From DASPXY01 sp038227745 (GTDB lineage: Bacteria > Planctomycetota > Planctomycetia > Gemmatales > Gemmataceae), in the NCBI GenBank assembly GCA_038227745.1, contig JBBRPS010000035.1, positions 1 through 25,639 of the forward strand: 25,639 nucleotides of DNA, written 5' to 3'. A program made the position numbers and the translations under genes. Below are positions 21,938 through 25,639 of this stretch, piece after piece; within the stretch, counting starts at the first letter, position 1; every line of letters starts with the position of its first letter. Below the pieces are notes generated by a model that ran no database searches, was not told the DNA's origin, and worked only from the letters and a program-made list of their open reading frames with translations.

Positions 21938-24415
21938 TTACCTGTCCCCGCGCTCCAGTTCTCGGAGGAACGCCTGGAAGTCGCGGTCCCCACGGAGCGC
22001 GGCGAAGTTCGGATCGCCGCGAAGTTCTTGAACTGCGGCCGCGCCCCGTAAGGCCCCCGCGGCCCGCGACTGCCGCAGCAACGCGACGGCGCGACCGCAA
22101 TAATCCTCCCGCAGTTGCCCGCGCCGGCCGGCGGGCACCCGGTCCGCTGTCGCCACGACCTCCGCGCAGCGGCCGAACACCTGGGCCGCCCCCTTCAGCA
22201 GCTCCCCGTCTTTCGTCCCGGAGCGCAACACCGCCTCGGCCTCGGCGGCGGCCCCTGCCGGGTCGCCGGCGGCGGCCCGCGCCGGCGCGACGTCGAGCAG
22301 CCGGATGCAATCGCGCTCGACGCCGGAGGTCAGAGACGCCGCCCGCTCCAGGTCGGGCAGTGCCTTCGTGTACTCCTTCTTCTCGCGCCACGCCAGGCCG
22401 CGGCCGAGGTGCGCCGACGAGAGGAACCAGCGGACTTTTTCGCCCCCATACCCGCGCCGGTGCAGCGGCGCCAGGGTGTCGAGCGCGCGCGTCTGCCAGG
22501 CGATCGCGTCGTCCTGCCGGCCCTTCTCTGCCGCGGCCACGCCCAGGTTGTAGTAGGTGAAGCCCAGGTTGGCGGCGTGCCCGGCGTCTTGCCCGACGAT
22601 CCGTTCGGAGACCGCGGCCGCCCGCTTCCAGAACTGCTCCATCCGCTCCGGCCGGCCGGCGTCGCGGAAATGGGCGCCCAGGTAATAGAGGCTGTTGGCC
22701 AGCTCGTTCGAGGCCACGGCGTCGCCCGGCACGGAGCGGAGCACGTGCTCCCAGGCGGTCACGGCCTGTTGCAGCAGCCGCGCCCCCTCCGCGGCACGGC
22801 CGTCTTCCCGCGCCCAGTTCCCCAGCGTGGTGCAGACGTTCGCCAGCAGCCGCTGCTGCTTCGCCAGCCCCGCGTCCCCCGGTGCGGCCTCCTGCAGCTC
22901 GGCCAGCGTTTGCTGGACGCCCGCGATGACATCCGGGAGCGTGCGGCCGCCGAGCAGGTTTTTCACGTCGCGGGCGCGGCGCCGCGTGGCCTCGTCCACG
23001 CGCCCCGGCCGGCGCTCCGCCTCGGCGAGAACCAGCAGGGCCTGCAGGACGGCGCTGTCTTCGGCCAGGCGGCGGGAACGGCGGCTCTCCTCCTCGCGCT
23101 CCCGCGCCAGCCGACCCAGGCGCTCGGCGTCGGCCGCCTTCTCGGCCGCGAAGAGGAGGGAGACGACGGCCACGGCGATCAGGGCGGCCACGGCCACGGC
23201 CCCCGTGGTCGCCACCGCCGGCCGGCGCCGGCACCAGCGCCAGGCGCGCCCGAGGGGACCGACCGGCCGCGCCCGGATCGGCTCGTGCCGCAGGTAGCGG
23301 CCCAGGTCGTCGGCCAGCTCCGCGGCGCTGGCGTAGCGCCGGCCCGGCTCCTTCTGGAGGCACTTGAGGGCGACCGTCTCCAGGTCGCGGGGGATGGCGG
23401 GGTTGAGCTGCCGCGGCGGCACCGGCTCCCGCGACCGAACCTGCTCCAGCACTTCCATCTGGCTGGCGGCCTGGAAGGGTGGGCGGCCCGTCAACAGGTG
23501 GTAGAGCGTGGCGCCCAGGCTGTACACGTCGCCGGCCTCGCGGACCCGGCTGGCGTCGCGGAGCTGCTCCGGCGGCGCGTAGCTCAACGTCCCCAGGACG
23601 CGGCCGGTCTGCGTCAGCTCCCGGGCCTCGCCGAGCCACTTCGCCAGGCCGAAGTCGGTCACGTGGGGTCGGCCGTCGGCGTCGAGGAGGATGTTGGCGG
23701 GCTTGAGGTCCCGGTGGAGGATGCCTTGTTCGTGCGCGTGCTGGACGGCCCGCGCCACCGGCTCCAGGTACGCCGCCGCCTGCCGGCCGTCCACCGGCCC
23801 CTCGCGCACCACCCGCGCCAGGCTGTGGCCCTCGACGTGGCGCATGGAGTAAAACGGCACGCCCCCGCTCTCGCCGACCTCGAAGACGGGCACGACGTTC
23901 TCGTGGCTGAGGCGGGCGGCCGCCCGGGCTTCGTTGAGGAAGCGCGCGCGCACCTCGGCGTTCTCCCGGGCGTCGAGTCCCGAGAGGTAGTCAGGGCGGA
24001 TCATCTTCAGCGCCACGACTCGCCCCAGCCCGAGGTGGCGCGCCTTGAAGACAACGCCCATGCCACCCCGGCCCAGCTCCGCCAGCAGCTCGTAGCCCGC
24101 AGGGGCCGGCGGCAGGGCCGCCCCGTCGGGTGGGGGCGCGGAGAGGGCTGCCATCGAGGGGCAGGCGACCGTGGAAATATCGGCCTCACACCCCGGGTCG
24201 AACAACTTGCCCGCGCCAAGCCTGCGGAGCAGGGCGAAGAGGGAGCCTTGCAGAGGGCCGGCGGCTTCCAGAACGGCGAGGCAGGCGGCGCAGGCTTCCA
24301 CATGCCTGCCGATCCGCTCCTGGTCTGTCGCAGACGCCTCGCCGACGGCGAAAGCGCGCAGTTCTTCGCTGCCGGGGCAAGGGGTCAAGGACGCAGTGCT
24401 CGGACTCGAATTCAT
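21938..24415 (-). CDS. Ser/Thr protein kinase with zinc-finger-like N-terminus and TPR-like C-terminus
   Basis: An 825-aa Hanks-type kinase. Residues 10-55 look like the zinc-binding N-terminal domain of anti-sigma factors, with His38, Cys42 and Cys45 in HVEACAAC. The kinase domain (about 108-375) has GRGGMGVVF (115-123), Lys137, HRDLKPAN (234-241), DFG (254-256) and GTLSYAPPEQ. A transmembrane helix at about 401-423 is followed by a charged helix, then TPR-like repeats over about 500-760 (LGNWAREDGRAAEGARLL, YNLGVAAAEKGRQDDAIAW, LAWREKKEYTKALPDLERA). The far C-terminus (DPNFAALRGDRDFQAFLREL) is a short tail seen on many planctomycete TPR kinases. CGGAGGT precedes the ATG by about 9 nt. The upstream neighbour diverges. 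The zinc motif lacks one recognisable ligand, so it may be structural or a sigma-factor docking fold. Confidence 0.9.
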   Translation of the reverse strand: MNSSPSTASLTPCPGSEELRAFAVGEASATDQERIGRHVEACAACLAVLEAAGPLQGSLFALLRRLGAGKLFDPGCEADISTVACPSMAALSAPPPDGAALPPAPAGYELLAELGRGGMGVVFKARHLGLGRVVALKMIRPDYLSGLDARENAEVRARFLNEARAAARLSHENVVPVFEVGESGGVPFYSMRHVEGHSLARVVREGPVDGRQAAAYLEPVARAVQHAHEQGILHRDLKPANILLDADGRPHVTDFGLAKWLGEARELTQTGRVLGTLSYAPPEQLRDASRVREAGDVYSLGATLYHLLTGRPPFQAASQMEVLEQVRSREPVPPRQLNPAIPRDLETVALKCLQKEPGRRYASAAELADDLGRYLRHEPIRARPVGPLGRAWRWCRRRPAVATTGAVAVAALIAVAVVSLLFAAEKAADAERLGRLAREREEESRRSRRLAEDSAVLQALLVLAEAERRPGRVDEATRRRARDVKNLLGGRTLPDVIAGVQQTLAELQEAAPGDAGLAKQQRLLANVCTTLGNWAREDGRAAEGARLLQQAVTAWEHVLRSVPGDAVASNELANSLYYLGAHFRDAGRPERMEQFWKRAAAVSERIVGQDAGHAANLGFTYYNLGVAAAEKGRQDDAIAWQTRALDTLAPLHRRGYGGEKVRWFLSSAHLGRGLAWREKKEYTKALPDLERAASLTSGVERDCIRLLDVAPARAAAGDPAGAAAEAEAVLRSGTKDGELLKGAAQVFGRCAEVVATADRVPAGRRGQLREDYCGRAVALLRQSRAAGALRGAAAVQELRGDPNFAALRGDRDFQAFLRELERGDR

Positions 24416-24707
24416 GCGGGCTACCTCCGCGGGCGCCCTGGACGCGCTCCGCGCCCGGAGCGTCGGACTCTTTCCTGATCCGGCTCTCCCAGGGCTTCAG
24501 TCTCGGCGACCGCGGAGAGGGGTGCAACATAAATTCGGACCGTCCGAACCCTGCGCCCCGTCCGCGAAATCGCGTCCTCCGGGGCAGCGACGCATTGACA
24601 AGCCGCCTCCGACAGTCGAAAACATATAGTAGGTCGTTCGCCGACCTCCCTCGCCGACACCAGCCCACCGTGTTCCCTCCCTGCAGGGAAGTAGTTCCGG
24701 AGACGCC
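24416..24707. promoter_or_regulatory. Divergent promoter region, kinase and cytochrome/DUF1549 genes
   Basis: A 292-bp gap between divergent genes. On the plus strand TTGACA occurs at 24595-24600 and TATAGT at 24625-24630, but the 24-nt spacing is too long for a standard promoter, so they may belong to different promoters. It contains the palindrome at 24534-24548 listed separately. Confidence 0.4.
24534..24548. promoter_or_regulatory. Operator-like palindrome TTCGGACCGTCCGAA
   Basis: The 7-bp arms TTCGGAC and GTCCGAA are perfect complements around a single C. It lies between divergent genes, 119 nt from the kinase ATG and 160 nt from the cytochrome gene ATG. Its size suits a dimeric transcription factor; no regulator is encoded nearby. 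Confidence 0.35.
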
Positions 24708-25639
24708 ATGCGACGTTCGCTCCTCACCGCGCTTGTTCTGGGTGTCCTGGTCGCCGCGCCGGCCGCCGCACAGGATAAGGTGGATTTCCAGCGCGACGTC
24801 CGCCCGATCCTGTCGAACCGCTGCTTCAAGTGCCACGGCCCCGCACTGCAGGAAGGCGGCGTTCGCCTCGACCTGCGCGAGCGGGCGACGGGGCGCAAGA
24901 TCATCGTCCCCGGCAAGCCCGACGCCAGCAAGGTCGTCCGCAAACTCCTCGCCGACGACGAGGAGCGCATGCCGCCCGCCGAGGCCGGGCCGCGCCTCAA
25001 GGCGAAGGAGATCGCGCTCATCAAGAAGTGGATCGCGCAGGGCGCCCCGTATACGCCCCACTGGGCGTTCATCAAGCCACAGCCGGGCCCGCTGCCGCGC
25101 GTGCAGGACGCCGGCTGGTCGCGCAACCCGATCGACCACTTCCTCCTCGCGCGCCTCGAAAAGGCGGGGCTGCGGCCCTCGCCGGAGGCCGACCGCCCGA
25201 CGCTCATCCGCCGTCTGTCGCTCGACCTGCTCGGCCTGCTGCCGGCGCCGAAGGAGGTCGATGAGTTCGTCACCGACCGCCGGCCCGACGCCTACGAGCG
25301 CCTGGTGGACCGCCTGCTCGACTCGCCCCACTACGGCGAACGCCAGGCGCGCCACTGGCTCGACCTGGCCCGCTACGCCGACTCGAACGGCTACACCATC
25401 GACGGCAAGCGCTCCATCTGGCCGTGGCGCGACTGGATCATCGCCGCCTTCAACGAGGACCTGCCGTTCGACCGCTTCACGATCGAGCAGCTCGCCGGCG
25501 ACCTGCTGCCGAACCCGACGCCGGCGCAGCTCATCGCGACCGGCTTCCACCGCAACACCTCGTTCAACGAGGAGGGCGGCACCAACCCCGAGCAGTTCCG
25601 CGTCGAGCGCACGGTGGACCGCACCAACACGACCGGCAC
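24708..25639 (+). CDS. Planctomycete cytochrome c (PSCyt1)/DUF1549 protein, partial
   Basis: The first 310 codons of a gene that runs off the window's right edge. A Sec signal peptide (MRRSLLTALVLGVLVAAPAAAQ) precedes a PSCyt1-type c-heme domain: VDFQRDVRPIL, then CFKCH with Cys39, Cys42 and His43, GGVRLDLR, and RMPP with Met88 as the likely second heme ligand. From about 145 a DUF1549 (PSCyt2) domain begins: NPIDHFLLARLEKAGL, LIRRLSLDLLGLLP, HYGERQARHWLDLARYADSNGY, FDRFTIEQLAGDLLP. The usual full protein also has a DUF1553 domain, expected beyond the window. These exported proteins are numerous in planctomycetes and often pair with a DUF1501 gene; their function is unsettled. GGAG lies about 7 nt before the ATG at 24708. 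No stop codon occurs up to the end. Confidence 0.92.
   Translation, partial: MRRSLLTALVLGVLVAAPAAAQDKVDFQRDVRPILSNRCFKCHGPALQEGGVRLDLRERATGRKIIVPGKPDASKVVRKLLADDEERMPPAEAGPRLKAKEIALIKKWIAQGAPYTPHWAFIKPQPGPLPRVQDAGWSRNPIDHFLLARLEKAGLRPSPEADRPTLIRRLSLDLLGLLPAPKEVDEFVTDRRPDAYERLVDRLLDSPHYGERQARHWLDLARYADSNGYTIDGKRSIWPWRDWIIAAFNEDLPFDRFTIEQLAGDLLPNPTPAQLIATGFHRNTSFNEEGGTNPEQFRVERTVDRTNTTG

Noticed and set aside
22115..24478. 787-codon plus-strand open frame opposite the third kinase
   Set aside because: It mirrors the kinase gene's codon structure and has no domain signal.
24186..25550. 454-codon minus-strand open frame across the cytochrome/DUF1549 start
   Set aside because: The plus strand has a signal peptide, CxxCH heme site and DUF1549 motifs in the same place; the minus frame has no recognisable content.
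1..25639. CRISPR array, insertion sequence or prophage
   Set aside because: No regularly spaced repeats, transposase, integrase or phage structural genes were seen; the repeats found are isolated palindromes in gaps.

Overview
The window looks like a chromosomal segment of a planctomycete, most likely family Gemmataceae. It is GC-rich and carries three Hanks-type Ser/Thr kinases with long C-terminal sensor regions, a GYF-domain trypsin-like protease, and the start of a planctomycete-type cytochrome c/DUF1549 protein. Its intergenic gaps contain long, often nested inverted repeats. I see no tRNA, rRNA, CRISPR array, transposase or phage gene.

Layout. 1-118: hairpins. 119-3865 (-): kinase with WD40 repeats. 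3866-4336: non-coding, with an intergenic element ending in a perfect palindrome. 4337-13754 (-): an eight-gene operon. 13755-14171: non-coding, with the operon's upstream region and the porin terminator. 14172-15704 (-): outer-membrane porin gene interrupted by one in-frame TAG. 15705-15961: non-coding, with a second copy of the intergenic element. 15962-18019 (-): membrane-anchored GYF/trypsin-like protease. 18387-21743 (+): second kinase-WD40 protein. 21783-21838: terminator shared by convergent genes. 21938-24415 (-): kinase with a zinc-finger-like N-terminus and TPR-like C-terminus. 24708 to the end (+): cytochrome c/DUF1549 protein cut by the window edge.

The centrepiece is the operon at 4337-13754. 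In transcription order it encodes allophanate hydrolase (AtzF-like), two BMP-family substrate-binding lipoproteins, two ABC permeases, biuret hydrolase (BiuH-like), a double-domain ABC ATPase, and a second isochorismatase-fold cysteine hydrolase. Three junctions are ATGA stop/start overlaps and one is a 9-nt gap. Biuret hydrolase followed by allophanate hydrolase converts biuret to ammonia and CO2, and the BMP/ABC genes would supply dedicated uptake. The second cysteine hydrolase may feed the pathway from a neighbouring compound; triuret is the most economical guess and guanylurea is an alternative. I read this as a scavenging system for urea-condensation nitrogen compounds. The enzymes are recognisable families. 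The transporter assignment, the second hydrolase's substrate and the presence of the whole system in a planctomycete are inferences.

Other points of note are a 171-bp near-identical patch shared by the two binding-protein genes, long hairpins flanking the first-expressed binding-protein genes inside the operon, and the amber codon in the porin gene.
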